Notes: a model not told the origin generated them from the letters alone. 58,730 bases of DNA from Shewanella marinintestina (GCF_023283845.1 NZ_JAKILC010000023.1:1-58730); one strand, 5' to 3'. Shown: positions 1 through 9,368, counted from the first letter of the stretch. Numbers and translations: made by a program.

Positions 1-87
1 TCACCTGATTCAAATCTCTTTCGATTCTCGAACCTCTAACACTGCTGCAAGTCCCTTGCTACCTAGGTAGTTGGCCTGCTGTGCCGT

Positions 88-155
88 GTCAGTGGATGCG
101 CATTATAGGGAGTTCTCGCAGCAGCGCAAGCGCTTTTTGAAAGAAAATCGGCGTT
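88..155 (-). promoter_or_regulatory. rRNA operon P1-type promoter, reading left off the window
   Basis: Read on the minus strand, TATAAT (102-107) lies 16 bp downstream of TTGCGC (124-129). It is followed by a GCGC discriminator and CCACTGACACGG, almost the same as the start region of E. coli rrn P1 promoters. The predicted transcription start is near 93. The bases upstream of the -35 (130-155) are A/T-rich, as expected of an UP element. A 16S gene should follow just beyond the left edge. Sequence 1-87 would be rRNA leader. Confidence 0.88.
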
Positions 156-830
156 TTTTCAAAAAGATATATTAAGCACATCATACCCACTAAATACCCC
201 CAGAGTTATCCACAAAACTCGGTTTTATGTCTACTATTTGTGCGCTGGGATAATGAGTCTAGTACAGTATTTTTGAGTTGCACGGACAATTTCAAACAAA
301 TTTGATATTTTCATTATTTGGTTAAGGATTACCTGTCGATATTTTCTTTGCTTATAGGCTTATCTAGCTTCGCAATAAAGAAATCTTGCTATATATAAGG
401 AAAGAATCATCAAACATCGACGTTTATAGATCTGATGCAATTCCTACGCGTCATTCAGAAAGTTCTCTGCTATATAGCTAATTACTTCAATCGGATTATC
501 TGGCTGGCATTATCCAAGTTGCTTTCCCCTCCAGTGATATCAATTGAGATGATAGCTATTAACTCATTTTTCGCGACGCACCTTTATTAGCTCCTTACTT
601 ATTATCTGAATAGAGCAGTTCATGTGCCACTTACTTTATATAGATAACCTTAAGGTTATAACGAGTTCGATTCAGCCAGTTTTAAGACTTTGTCGCAAAA
701 ACCAATATACGAAATACATTTCTTGTTTATAAGGTGATCCCTTTAACAGTGCGGCAATCGTGAGCTTCACCCATTTGTTAAGACATGTTTGAATAAAGCA
801 ACATCATTTCTTCTTGCCAAAGGTATAATC
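156..830. other. Long AT-rich intergenic region
   Basis: I see no convincing reading frame or RNA gene here. One exact DnaA-box consensus, TTATCCACA, occurs at 206-214, about 115 bp upstream of the rrn start site. A single box is not an origin. The right end must hold the promoter for the thioredoxin-like gene, but I cannot place a clear -10/-35 pair. Confidence 0.5.
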
Positions 831-1364
831 ATGCACAATAACGTTAAAGCATTACTCGCGACCACATTGTTATTCTTCAGTAGCCAAAGCATGGCAAATA
901 GCGGCTGTGGGTTTGAAGATAAACAAGATGGCTTTCTAGCAACTTGCAGTGAGGAGAAACAAGAAGTGATTTTAACTGGTGCAGTAACACATCAAGAGCT
1001 TAACGAATTTGACTGGTTCAATGATGAATATACAAACTATAAAGCAGATACTGCGATAGTAGCTAAACTACAAAAAGTCGATAAGCCAACACAAGTGACC
1101 GTTATCATTGGCACTTGGTGCCCAGACTGTCACCGTGAAACTCCACGATTTATTCGTCTTATTGAAGAGATCAATAACCCGAATATTGAGGTCATCTATA
1201 TTGGTGTTGATAGAGAGAAGCAAGATCCACAAGCTTTAGCGGCTAACTACGAGTTTAGCCGAATCCCTACCTTTATAGTCGAGCAAAATGACGAAGAGAT
1301 TGGCCGTATTGTGGAAAGACCAGAAGTGTCGCTAGAGGCTGACTTAGCTAAGATTTTAAAATAA
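831..1364 (+). CDS. Periplasmic thioredoxin-family protein
   Basis: A 177-residue protein with an N-terminal signal peptide (hydrophobic LLATTLLFF, then SMA-N) and a thioredoxin fold in its C-terminal half. The active site is C97-P-D-C100 in a TWCPDCHRE context, followed by the cis-proline segment RIPTF. Two extra cysteines near residues 26 and 39 precede the fold. I chose the ATG at 831 because an AAAGG precedes it and the signal peptide begins there; an upstream in-frame start at 789 would bury the signal peptide. It probably acts in the periplasm as a thiol oxidoreductase, with unknown substrate. It is monocistronic and convergent with the TonB receptor gene. Confidence 0.75.
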   Translation: MHNNVKALLATTLLFFSSQSMANSGCGFEDKQDGFLATCSEEKQEVILTGAVTHQELNEFDWFNDEYTNYKADTAIVAKLQKVDKPTQVTVIIGTWCPDCHRETPRFIRLIEEINNPNIEVIYIGVDREKQDPQALAANYEFSRIPTFIVEQNDEEIGRIVERPEVSLEADLAKILK

Positions 1365-1380
1365 CCTTTGTTAATAAAAG

Positions 1381-1405
1381 AAAAGGCCGCTAATGCGGCC
1401 TTTTT
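1381..1405. terminator. Bidirectional intrinsic terminator
   Basis: Perfect GGCCGC / GCGGCC stem with a TAAT loop, flanked by A4 on the left and T5 on the right. It lies between two convergent genes and can serve both strands. Confidence 0.85.
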
Positions 1406-1420
1406 AAATCTACCCGTTAC

Positions 1421-4414
1421 TTAGAACTCGTAACGTGCAACGACTGAGAAGAAACGTTCTTCTTGGCGATCAGTTACCATTCCATAATCTGGATTCAACT
1501 CCAGGCCAGAGTCCCCGTAACGCGCTCTTTCTTCATTGATATTTGTAGCGGAATCAGAATCAAGTACGTTATAAACAGTTCCTTTAATTGTGAAGTCACC
1601 ATCAAAGATTTCTGTCATATAAGTCAACGAAAGATCAATATTGGTTACCCAAGGTAAGTTACCTGCTGAGCCTCGCGGTGCTGGGTTACCATTTTCATCA
1701 TAGTGTGATGCTTGACCATAGTAACGACTAATACAATCATCCCATGGATTACCCGCAGCACAGCTATCGACACCTTCAGGATGGACAGAGAAGTAGCTTT
1801 GTGGGCGACCTGAAGTTACCCGAGTGACAAAACCGAAAATTAGCTCTTCTGTAATATCATACGCACCACTTAGCTTAAATGCATGCGTATGGTCATTCGG
1901 TAGATCACCATTAGCATGATCCATCAAGTCACCATAGTCGTAAGATGTAGTCCAGCCAGGATCGGCTTGGTTATTATCTGTTTTAACTAAACCCTCGGTA
2001 TTACCATAACTATGAGACCAAGTGTATGATGAATTGATACGTAAATCGTCAGTAACAGAACCATCTAGAGTAAACTCTAACGCCACATACTTACGTTCAG
2101 CTTCAGGTAATGCCATCTCTGCCGCACTTAAGTTAACATTATCAACTTTACCATCACCATCGAAGTCATAAGAAATAGCAACATCTTCACCCGGATTTAG
2201 CAGAACATAATAAGAGCTTTGACCTACGTTATCGGTAATACCCAACTCAGCAAGCTTTTTCGATAATACTGGTCCTACATCAGTATCTTCTACGCTACGA
2301 CCTAAATCACGGTAAATACCGCGAACACCAGCGGTCATAGTTTCAAATACTTCCTGCTGATAACCTAAAGTAAATTCATCTGAGTACATAGATTTAAGTG
2401 AAGAAGAAGCGATTAGACCTGGCTCAGTAATCCCTTTTTGACGATACCAACGATCACGTAGCATAGCCCCGCGACTTGGTGAGCCATCAGCTGTAATCAC
2501 TGGATGACCATCGCTATCGACTTGATCAAGTTCTGAATACTCAAACCATTCAATAGATGAAGAACCTTGAGTGATGTTCATGTTAGCTGATACTGGCTGG
2601 AAGTAGCGGCCATAGGTAGCAAAAACTTTTGCCTCGCCATCACCAAAGACGTCATAAATAGCTTGAACACGTGGTGCAAATTGATCTTCCATTTCAACAT
2701 AAGCACGACCATCTGAAACTGTATTTTCAAATTCGCTATAACGTAAGCCTAGGTTTAACACTAAGTTATCTGTCGCTTGCCATGAATCATTGATATAGAA
2801 AGCAGTTGAAGTTACATCTGAATCGGTAAAGCGCTCACGAACACGACGTTCGATGTAATCAGCTCCCTCGACTTGACCTGAGTTATCGTCTGCACCAGCG
2901 GTATAAACAGACCACCAACCTTGTGCATCACCAATACCGTTTTGAGAAGAACTGTAGTCAACTTTAACTTTTGTATAATCAACACCAAACTGAATTGAGT
3001 GGTCTTCTAAATCCCAACTGAAATCGATACGTGCTTGATCTCGAGTGTAATGCTCTTCAGAAACAGATGAATTTGTGTGTTGGCTGAGAGTGGTTGTACC
3101 GTCACGGAAATCCCAAACACCAGGATTAGTTGAGGCTACAACATTTTCAACATCTTCTTGTACACGGCCAACAACAGCTGATACAGAGAAGGTATCAGAT
3201 AAATAACCATTATAATTTAAGCTATAGACTTTACCGCCATCTTCTCCAGGCGCATCAACACCTTGTTTTTCACCAATAACATTAGTTTCCCAGTCGTAAG
3301 CATAAGTTTTATTGGTCCAAGTACGCTTGTTGTTCATTGCAGAAAAACCAATTGAATGGTCGTCTGTCATATACCAATCTAACTTGGCGAACCAACGATC
3401 TTCTTCACGGTCTTTGCTTGTTTTTGTTGTTTGGCCAGCCCACTCAGACTCTTCTCTTCTAGGTGCAAATAAACCGTAAAAGAATAATGAATCTTCAATA
3501 ATCGCACCACTTGCCCAAAGCTGTAACTCTTTAAAGTCATAGCTATCTTGCTGAGTGTTAGTGCTAATCTCACCGTTTGATTGGTAAATACTATCTTGAG
3601 TGGCACGAAGAGATGATGGATCCCAGCGCGCTTCAGCACCAAACTTAAATTCGTTTTCACCCGACTTGGAAACCGCGTTAACAATACCGCCTAATGCACC
3701 GCCATATTCAGGGCTTACGCCACCCGTTTTAACTTGAGTTTGAGAAATAGCCTCCCAAGGCAAACGAATAGACCCCATACCAGTTCGAATACTAGTAACG
3801 TTTAGACCATTAAAATAGTAACCATTTTCTGCAGCTGATGAACCGCCAAAGCTAGATGCGCCATTAAAATTTGAACCGCCAGGTGCTGCGGTACCAGGTG
3901 CCAACAATGCAATGCTTTCAAAACCTGTGTTAACAGGCATTGTTTGCAACTCGTCTTGGCTAAAGGTTAATCCAGAGGTTGATGAGGCGGTGTCGACTCG
4001 ACGGATCATACTGCCTGTTACTGCAATTCGCTCAACATCATCGGTGCCAGCATTATACAATTGACCGTCTAGTATGACTGATTGGCCGATACTAACTCTT
4101 ACACCATTCTCTTGGTTTTGCTCATAACCATCTTTGCTAATGGTAATATCATAGTCACCCACAGGGACATTACGTAGAAGGTAATCACCTTTCTCATTAG
4201 TCTCAACCGTAAATACTAAGCCCTTAGTTTTATGTTTTAGGGTAATGGTGGCATTCGATAAGTTGCTACCAGACTCATTAACAATGTGTCCCTTTACAAT
4301 ACTTGTATCTGCAGCCATCGCAGCTGGTGCAGATATAAATAACACCGAACCTACCGCAAGTGCAGCGAGCGTCTTTTTCGGCGAAAATCGCGTCAAAGCG
4401 TTACTTCCAGACAT
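1421..4414 (-). CDS. TonB-dependent outer-membrane receptor with carboxypeptidase-like N-terminal domain (Oar-like)
   Basis: A 997-residue outer-membrane protein. Residues 1-34 are a signal peptide ending AAMAA. About 40-115 form a carboxypeptidase-regulatory-like beta-sandwich (KGHIVNESGSNLSNATI...GDYLLRNVPVGDY). A plug domain follows from about 130 (IAVTGSMIRR, then GGVSPEYGGALGGIVNAVSKSG), then a long beta-barrel ending in aromatic ARYEF, as outer-membrane insertion requires. The layout matches Oar-type receptors, which are common in Shewanella and often linked to uptake or processing of peptides or polymers. The ligand cannot be told from sequence. A strong Shine-Dalgarno (AGGGAGAG) precedes the ATG at 4414. 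It stands alone, with a 480-bp upstream gap. Confidence 0.88.
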   Translation of the reverse strand: MSGSNALTRFSPKKTLAALAVGSVLFISAPAAMAADTSIVKGHIVNESGSNLSNATITLKHKTKGLVFTVETNEKGDYLLRNVPVGDYDITISKDGYEQNQENGVRVSIGQSVILDGQLYNAGTDDVERIAVTGSMIRRVDTASSTSGLTFSQDELQTMPVNTGFESIALLAPGTAAPGGSNFNGASSFGGSSAAENGYYFNGLNVTSIRTGMGSIRLPWEAISQTQVKTGGVSPEYGGALGGIVNAVSKSGENEFKFGAEARWDPSSLRATQDSIYQSNGEISTNTQQDSYDFKELQLWASGAIIEDSLFFYGLFAPRREESEWAGQTTKTSKDREEDRWFAKLDWYMTDDHSIGFSAMNNKRTWTNKTYAYDWETNVIGEKQGVDAPGEDGGKVYSLNYNGYLSDTFSVSAVVGRVQEDVENVVASTNPGVWDFRDGTTTLSQHTNSSVSEEHYTRDQARIDFSWDLEDHSIQFGVDYTKVKVDYSSSQNGIGDAQGWWSVYTAGADDNSGQVEGADYIERRVRERFTDSDVTSTAFYINDSWQATDNLVLNLGLRYSEFENTVSDGRAYVEMEDQFAPRVQAIYDVFGDGEAKVFATYGRYFQPVSANMNITQGSSSIEWFEYSELDQVDSDGHPVITADGSPSRGAMLRDRWYRQKGITEPGLIASSSLKSMYSDEFTLGYQQEVFETMTAGVRGIYRDLGRSVEDTDVGPVLSKKLAELGITDNVGQSSYYVLLNPGEDVAISYDFDGDGKVDNVNLSAAEMALPEAERKYVALEFTLDGSVTDDLRINSSYTWSHSYGNTEGLVKTDNNQADPGWTTSYDYGDLMDHANGDLPNDHTHAFKLSGAYDITEELIFGFVTRVTSGRPQSYFSVHPEGVDSCAAGNPWDDCISRYYGQASHYDENGNPAPRGSAGNLPWVTNIDLSLTYMTEIFDGDFTIKGTVYNVLDSDSATNINEERARYGDSGLELNPDYGMVTDRQEERFFSVVARYEF

Positions 4415-4894
4415 AATTTACTCTCCCTTAAATCTTCTTTTAGTAAGCGCTCAGCCAAAATATTTATTAGTGTGCTTGAGTGAAAAACAACCGAACGCAA
4501 CAAAAGATTAACATTAAACGAATATTTTATACAATGTACTTTATGCAATAATAGCCCGTAAATGCTGAAGGTACGTCTTAAGCTAGAAAGAAAATTAAGA
4601 TGTAGAAGGATGTAACAACTTATAATTGTTAAAAAAATTAACAAATAGAGTGATTAGAAAAAGAATTGCAAATTGCAGTAGTATTTTTAAATAAGTAGTA
4701 AAATTCGCTAAGGATCAGGAGCAAGTGAGGCTGAGATTAAAAATAACGTCATTGTAATAGCCTTTGCTATTACAAGACTATAAGGCTAGATAGAGGTACT
4801 CAGCCTTTAATACTGATTACTCAAAATATGAGGAACACCTAAAATGGAGAGGCCAAGTTAATATTTAAAAATTACTGTAGATAAAATAAGGAAG
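4415..4894. other. Intergenic region upstream of the TonB receptor
   Basis: AT-rich and without a credible gene. It should hold the receptor promoter (minus strand) and the 3' end of the rhlB-gppA transcript. Its one distinct structure is the inverted repeat at 4752-4775, listed separately. Confidence 0.5.
4752..4775. repeat. Perfect 10-bp inverted repeat, possible transcript-end hairpin
   Basis: TTGTAATAGC, a 4-base CTTT loop, then GCTATTACAA. It lies about 120 bp downstream of the gppA stop on the minus strand. No U-tract follows directly, so it is not a canonical intrinsic terminator. It could be an operator or an RNA-stabilising 3' hairpin. Confidence 0.5.
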
Positions 4895-5806
4895 TTAAGC
4901 TTGCTCCGCAAGCATTTGCAAAACGCCTTCACGCAATGCACCACCAGACAGTTGTAGCTTCTCAATTTCTAATAACTCAAATAACGCGAGAAGAATGGCA
5001 ACCCCAGCTGCAAATGTGGGGGCTCTCTCATGATTTAAACCACGAATATCCAGCATTGATAAGTCATTTTGTGACAGGATTTCTTGCTTAAGTGCTAATA
5101 AAACATCTTGTGTGATCGCCGTAGGCAAGCCTCTGTGGTTGAGCAGTTCAACAACTGATTGCACACTTCCCGATGCACCAACAACACAATGCCAACCTAA
5201 TGATTTTAGCGTTATTAGCTGCTCACCAAGCACTTTTTTAACTTTGTTTTTGGCGTCATCAAAGTCAAGCTGTTGCAAAGGAGCATTACTAAAAAATGAC
5301 TCATTAAAAGTCACGCAGCCCATAGCCAAACTGGTTTTAAGTAGCACTTTACTACCATCACCAATAATAAACTCTGTGCTCGCACCACCAATATCAATGA
5401 CTAATCGACGCCCTTGACCATCAGTAGTTGCTACCATACCTTGATAAATCAACTCGGCTTCACGCATGCCTGAAATGATCTCGATTGGATGACCAAGAAT
5501 AGGTAAAGCGCGACGACAAAAATCATCTGAATTAGAAATTTTACGTAATGTCGCTGTTGCAATAACAGCAACATTACCTGCAGACACGCCCTCTTTATTG
5601 AGCATATCAGCAAACATAGTTAAACAGTCTAGACCGCGTAATAACACCTCTTCACTTAACGAACCATCAGCCTGGATACCTTCGGCCAAACGGACTTTAC
5701 GTTTATACTTGGCAATAATTTTAGGTTGTTGTCCTACCGTTTCAGCAACCAACATATTAAAACTATTTGAGCCTAACGTAATGGCTGCGTAAAGAGGTGT
5801 CGTCAT
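4895..5806 (-). CDS. gppA: Ppx/GppA family phosphatase (short form)
   Basis: A 303-residue protein of the exopolyphosphatase/pppGpp phosphatase family, with the actin-like ATPase fold. Phosphate-1 motif ITLGSNSFNMLVAE lies near residue 10 and phosphate-2 motif VIDIGGASTEFIIGDG near 137. A glycine-rich GASGSVQSV element and a C-terminal LSGGALREGVL segment complete the domain. E. coli GppA and Ppx are about 500 residues with a C-terminal HD-like half; that half is missing here, as in short Ppx/GppA proteins. It lies 13 bp downstream of rhlB on the same strand, the same gene order as E. coli rhlB-gppA, so the two are probably co-transcribed. Whether it prefers polyphosphate or pppGpp cannot be decided from sequence. 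Confidence 0.82.
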   Translation of the reverse strand: MTTPLYAAITLGSNSFNMLVAETVGQQPKIIAKYKRKVRLAEGIQADGSLSEEVLLRGLDCLTMFADMLNKEGVSAGNVAVIATATLRKISNSDDFCRRALPILGHPIEIISGMREAELIYQGMVATTDGQGRRLVIDIGGASTEFIIGDGSKVLLKTSLAMGCVTFNESFFSNAPLQQLDFDDAKNKVKKVLGEQLITLKSLGWHCVVGASGSVQSVVELLNHRGLPTAITQDVLLALKQEILSQNDLSMLDIRGLNHERAPTFAAGVAILLALFELLEIEKLQLSGGALREGVLQMLAEQA

Positions 5807-5819
5807 TAAGCGTTATCGC

Positions 5820-7133
5820 CTATGAATGTCTACGGGTTCGGTCATGACGACGCGGACCATTACGTTGACCGCCCTGAGGACGTGTATTACCGCCTGTACC
5901 ACGCGAGTTACGAGTATGAGTCGTAGGCTTGCGATGAATACGTACTGGTGGTGGAATATCATCAAGTAAAGCACTGCTGTCGTATGACGTTACTGGGATT
6001 GAATGCTGAATATAAGACTCAATTGCAGGCAAGTTAAGTGCGTACTCTTCACATGCAAAACTCACTGACACACCTTTTTGACCAGCGCGACCTGTACGAC
6101 CAATACGGTGCACATAATCTTCACAGTCATCAGGTAGGTCATAGTTGTAAACGTGTGAAACGTCTGAAATATGTAAGCCACGCGCAGCAACGTCAGTCGC
6201 AACAAGAATATCAATTTCACCTTTTGTGAACTGCTCAAGAATACGTAAACGTTTCTTTTGCGGCACATCACCGGTTAACAAGCCTGCGCGATGTCCGTCA
6301 CCTTCAAGCCATGACCAAACTTTTTCACAACTATGCTTGGTATTTGAGAACACGATGGCTTTTTCTGGCCAGTCTTCTTCAAGCAAAGACAATAACAAAG
6401 GCATCTTCTCCTCCATCGATGGATAGAAGATCTCCTCTTTAATGTTCTTTGAAGTTTTCTCGTTTGGCGCAATTTCAACTTTCTCAGGTTCGTTCATGTG
6501 GTCATAAGCAAGTTCTTGCACTTTCATTGAAAGCGTTGCAGAGAACAACATGTTAAGACGTGATTTAGCATCTGGCATACGTCTAAACAAGAAACGAATA
6601 TCTTTAATAAAGCCCAAATCGAACATACGATCGGCTTCATCAAGAACCACAGCTTGAATTGCGCTAACGTTGATAACACCTTGGCGAACGTAGTCGATAA
6701 TTCGACCCGTTGTACCAATTAGAATATCAACGCCTTGATCTAATACTTTACGCTGAACGTCATAACCTTCACCGCCGTAAACAATACCCACTTTAAGACC
6801 GGTATGCTTTGCTAGCAGATTTGCATCTTTAGCAATTTGGATAGCCAGCTCACGAGTCGGCGCCATGATAATAGCGCGAGGTTGATTGATTTGACGTTCG
6901 GCTGGAATAGGGGTCGATAGAAGGTGGTTAAAGGTGGCAACTAAAAAGGCCAGCGTTTTACCTGTACCCGTTTGAGCCTGACCTGCTATATCTTTTTTTT
7001 CTAATAAAATCGGTAACGATAAAGCTTGAATTGGTGTACAAAACTCAAAACCAGCTTCGTTAAGTGCTTGATGTACTTCCTTATGTAGAGGGAAGTCAGC
7101 AAACTTTTGTGTAGATAAATGTGTATCGCTCAT
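5820..7133 (-). CDS. rhlB: ATP-dependent RNA helicase RhlB
   Basis: A 437-residue DEAD-box helicase. Visible motifs in order: Q-motif region TPIQALSLP, Walker A AQTGTGKT (about residue 55), PTRELA, DEAD (165-168, VLDEADRM), SAT (FSATL), then the second RecA domain with ATDVAARGLH and HRIGRTGRAG. A basic, Arg/Gly-rich tail (about residue 405 on) suits RNA binding. In E. coli RhlB is the helicase of the RNase E degradosome. Identity is supported by the N-terminus (FADFPLHKEVHQAL) and by the conserved neighbourhood: gppA behind, trxA and rho divergent ahead. It is the probable first gene of an rhlB-gppA operon. Confidence 0.95.
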   Translation of the reverse strand: MSDTHLSTQKFADFPLHKEVHQALNEAGFEFCTPIQALSLPILLEKKDIAGQAQTGTGKTLAFLVATFNHLLSTPIPAERQINQPRAIIMAPTRELAIQIAKDANLLAKHTGLKVGIVYGGEGYDVQRKVLDQGVDILIGTTGRIIDYVRQGVINVSAIQAVVLDEADRMFDLGFIKDIRFLFRRMPDAKSRLNMLFSATLSMKVQELAYDHMNEPEKVEIAPNEKTSKNIKEEIFYPSMEEKMPLLLSLLEEDWPEKAIVFSNTKHSCEKVWSWLEGDGHRAGLLTGDVPQKKRLRILEQFTKGEIDILVATDVAARGLHISDVSHVYNYDLPDDCEDYVHRIGRTGRAGQKGVSVSFACEEYALNLPAIESYIQHSIPVTSYDSSALLDDIPPPVRIHRKPTTHTRNSRGTGGNTRPQGGQRNGPRRHDRTRRHS

Positions 7134-7538
7134 AGCGCAGGCTTACCTGTAAAAGGTTGCAATAAAAAACTCGATCGTTTGAAATAGCGATAGAATTTTA
7201 TCACGGAAAATTAGTGCACTCTCGGAGAAACGTACATCACGATATTTTTGGCATCAGTGACGGAATCATCATTCCCTCTATTTATATACGATGCGATGAA
7301 ATTTAAGCGTGTGTTTACCGTTCTCTTAGGACAATTTTAAACGCATTTAGGCGTTAAGCGTCGTTGACGTAGGCTAACTATGCCTGTAAATCAGCGTCTT
7401 GTCTAAATCGTTTTAACAAACTAAAGAGTGCCGACAGTAATATTTGCATAACTTTTAGCTTGAAAAGTTATTTTACCGACCCAATATACAGGTTAAGCCA
7501 TTAACAAACCAGCAATGGCAGCCAAACTGGAGAACGAC
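7134..7538. other. Divergent promoter region between rhlB and trxA
   Basis: A 405-bp gap with no gene. It must contain the back-to-back promoters of rhlB (minus) and trxA (plus). A weak candidate for trxA is TTGAAA at 7460-7465 with AATATA at 7483-7488 (17-bp spacing). A small hairpin, AACGC/GCGTT around a 6-base loop, lies at 7340-7355. Confidence 0.45.
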
Positions 7539-7865
7539 ATGAGCGACAAGATTGTATACCTAAGCGACGATAGCTTTGAAAATGACGTAATTAATTCAGA
7601 ACTACCTGTTCTGGTTGATTTTTGGGCTGAATGGTGTGGTCCATGTAAGATGATTGCCCCAATCTTAGACGACGTAGCTGAAGAGTACGAAGGTAAGATC
7701 ACTATCGCTAAATTGAACGTTGATCAAAACAACGTTTCACCGGCTAAGTACGGCGTTCGCGGTATCCCAACTCTATTGCTATTTAAAGCAGGCGAGCTTG
7801 CTGCAACTAAGGTTGGCGCTCTATCAAAAACTCAACTTAAAGAGTTCATTGACGCGCAGCTATAA
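7539..7865 (+). CDS. trxA: Thioredoxin 1
   Basis: A 108-residue cytosolic thioredoxin, the size of E. coli TrxA. The active site is W32-C33-G34-P35-C36 within DFWAEWCGPCKM, and the cis-proline segment is RGIPTLLLF. It acts as the general protein disulfide reductase recharged by thioredoxin reductase. The start MSDKIVYLSD at 7539 has GGAG 7 bases upstream; the longer in-frame start at 7515 is not supported by homologous N-termini. It lies between divergent rhlB and downstream rho, as in E. coli. Confidence 0.96.
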   Translation: MSDKIVYLSDDSFENDVINSELPVLVDFWAEWCGPCKMIAPILDDVAEEYEGKITIAKLNVDQNNVSPAKYGVRGIPTLLLFKAGELAATKVGALSKTQLKEFIDAQL

Positions 7866-7872
7866 TCACTCT

Positions 7873-7944
7873 AGCGCCCATTAATCCAATATTAGGCGCT
7901 ATTAAGTGACTCCCGACACAGCTTCAATAAGAAAATGTGTCGGG
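7873..7944 (+). promoter_or_regulatory. Two hairpins in the trxA-rho intergenic region
   Basis: First hairpin: AGCGCC (7873-7878) with GGCGCT (7895-7900). Second: CCCGACACA (7912-7920) with TGTGTCGGG (7936-7944), a perfect 9-bp stem followed by TTTAGC. They lie just after trxA and 160 or more bases before rho. The second may be a weak trxA terminator or part of the rho leader. E. coli rho is autoregulated through its leader; by analogy this one could be, but no leader peptide is evident. Confidence 0.45.
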
Positions 7945-8102
7945 TTTAGCTAAACTTCTAGACGCCCCGCCTTGTTAGTGCTACTTTAATAACCAGAAAC
8001 ATTCTTAATTAACCCACTTCTCGCTATCCGATCGATACTCTAGTAAGCTACAAACCTTTGATCGTAGATGGCATTGCCACGTACAAAACAAGACCCACCA
8101 AG

Positions 8103-9368
8103 ATGAATTTATCAGAATTAAAAGACACCTCAATATCAGATTTAGTCCAGCTTGCGCAGGACATGAAGCTAGAGAATATGGCTCGTGCTCGTAAGCAAGA
8201 TATCATTTTCTCTATTCTTAAGGCCCACGCTAAAAGCGGTGAAGATATTTTCGGTGGTGGCGTTTTAGAGATTTTACAAGATGGCTTCGGCTTCCTTCGT
8301 AGCTCTGATGGTTCATACTTAGCGGGTCCAGATGATATTTATGTATCACCTAGCCAAATTAGACGCTTCAATATGCGAACTGGTGACACGATTTTCGGTA
8401 AAATCCGTCCACCAAAAGAAGGCGAGCGTTATTTTGCCCTTCTAAAAGTTACCGAAGTTAACTTCGACAAGCCTGAAAATTCTCGCAACAAAATCCTTTT
8501 TGAAAACCTTACACCTTTACATGCGCAAGATCGTCTACGCATGGAACGTGGTAATGGCTCTACTGAAGATATCACTTCACGTATTCTGGATTTATGTTCA
8601 CCAATCGGTAAAGGCCAACGTGGTCTTATCGTTGCGCCACCAAAAGCTGGTAAAACACTTCTGCTACAAAACATGGCGCAAAGTATTACTCACAACAACC
8701 CTGAAGTGGTGTTGATGGTTTTGCTAATTGACGAACGTCCAGAAGAAGTAACTGAGATGCAACGTATGGTAAAAGGTGAAGTTATCGCTTCTACTTTTGA
8801 TGAGCCTGCAAGCCGTCACGTACAAGTTGCAGAAATGGTTATTGAGAAAGCTAAGCGCTTAGTTGAGCACAAGAAAGACGTTGTTATCTTACTTGACTCT
8901 ATCACGCGTCTAGCACGTGCTTACAACACGGTAATTCCTTCATCAGGCAAGGTACTTACTGGTGGTGTTGACGCTAACGCTCTACACCGTCCAAAGCGTT
9001 TCTTTGGTGCTGCACGTAACATCGAGCATGGTGGTAGCTTAACAATTATCGCAACTGCGCTAGTTGATACTGGCTCTAAGATGGATGAAGTTATTTACGA
9101 AGAATTTAAAGGTACCGGTAACCAAGAGTTACACCTTTCTCGCAAAGCGGCTGAAAAGCGTGTGTTCCCAGCAATCGACTTTAACCGCTCTGGTACGCGT
9201 CGTGAAGAGAAACTCACTACGCCGGATGAGCTACAGAAGATGTGGATCTTACGTAAGATCCTTAATCCTATGGATGAAGTGACAGGTATGGAGTTCCTTA
9301 TCGATAAATTGGCAATGACCAAGACTAACGATGAGTTCTTCACAGCGATGAAACGCGCTAAAAGCTAA
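8103..9368 (+). CDS. rho: Transcription termination factor Rho
   Basis: A 421-residue hexameric RNA-dependent ATPase (E. coli Rho has 419). The N-terminal helical Rho-N region (MNLSELKDTSISDLVQLAQ) is followed by the cold-shock-like RNA-binding domain (DGFGFLRSSDGSYLAGPDDIYVSPSQIRRF). The ATPase core has Walker A A178-PPKAGK-T185, Walker B VVILLDSITRLARAYN, and the Q/R-loop region. I chose ATG 8103 over the upstream in-frame start at 8058 because MNLSELK matches the family N-terminus. It is essential for Rho-dependent termination and for silencing foreign DNA. It follows trxA and ends in a strong intrinsic terminator. Confidence 0.97.
   Translation: MNLSELKDTSISDLVQLAQDMKLENMARARKQDIIFSILKAHAKSGEDIFGGGVLEILQDGFGFLRSSDGSYLAGPDDIYVSPSQIRRFNMRTGDTIFGKIRPPKEGERYFALLKVTEVNFDKPENSRNKILFENLTPLHAQDRLRMERGNGSTEDITSRILDLCSPIGKGQRGLIVAPPKAGKTLLLQNMAQSITHNNPEVVLMVLLIDERPEEVTEMQRMVKGEVIASTFDEPASRHVQVAEMVIEKAKRLVEHKKDVVILLDSITRLARAYNTVIPSSGKVLTGGVDANALHRPKRFFGAARNIEHGGSLTIIATALVDTGSKMDEVIYEEFKGTGNQELHLSRKAAEKRVFPAIDFNRSGTRREEKLTTPDELQKMWILRKILNPMDEVTGMEFLIDKLAMTKTNDEFFTAMKRAKS

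Noticed and set aside
1..87. A tRNA or 16S gene at the left edge.
   Set aside because: The sequence is downstream of the rrn P1 start and reads as leader. It does not reach the mature 16S 5' end, and no tRNA cloverleaf is visible.
206..214. TTATCCACA as part of a replication origin.
   Set aside because: A single box without an AT-rich unwinding element, further boxes, or dnaA/gidA neighbours.
3379..3684. A 101-aa open frame inside the TonB receptor gene on the same strand.
   Set aside because: It is an out-of-frame shadow of the receptor. The receptor frame is unbroken and conserved.
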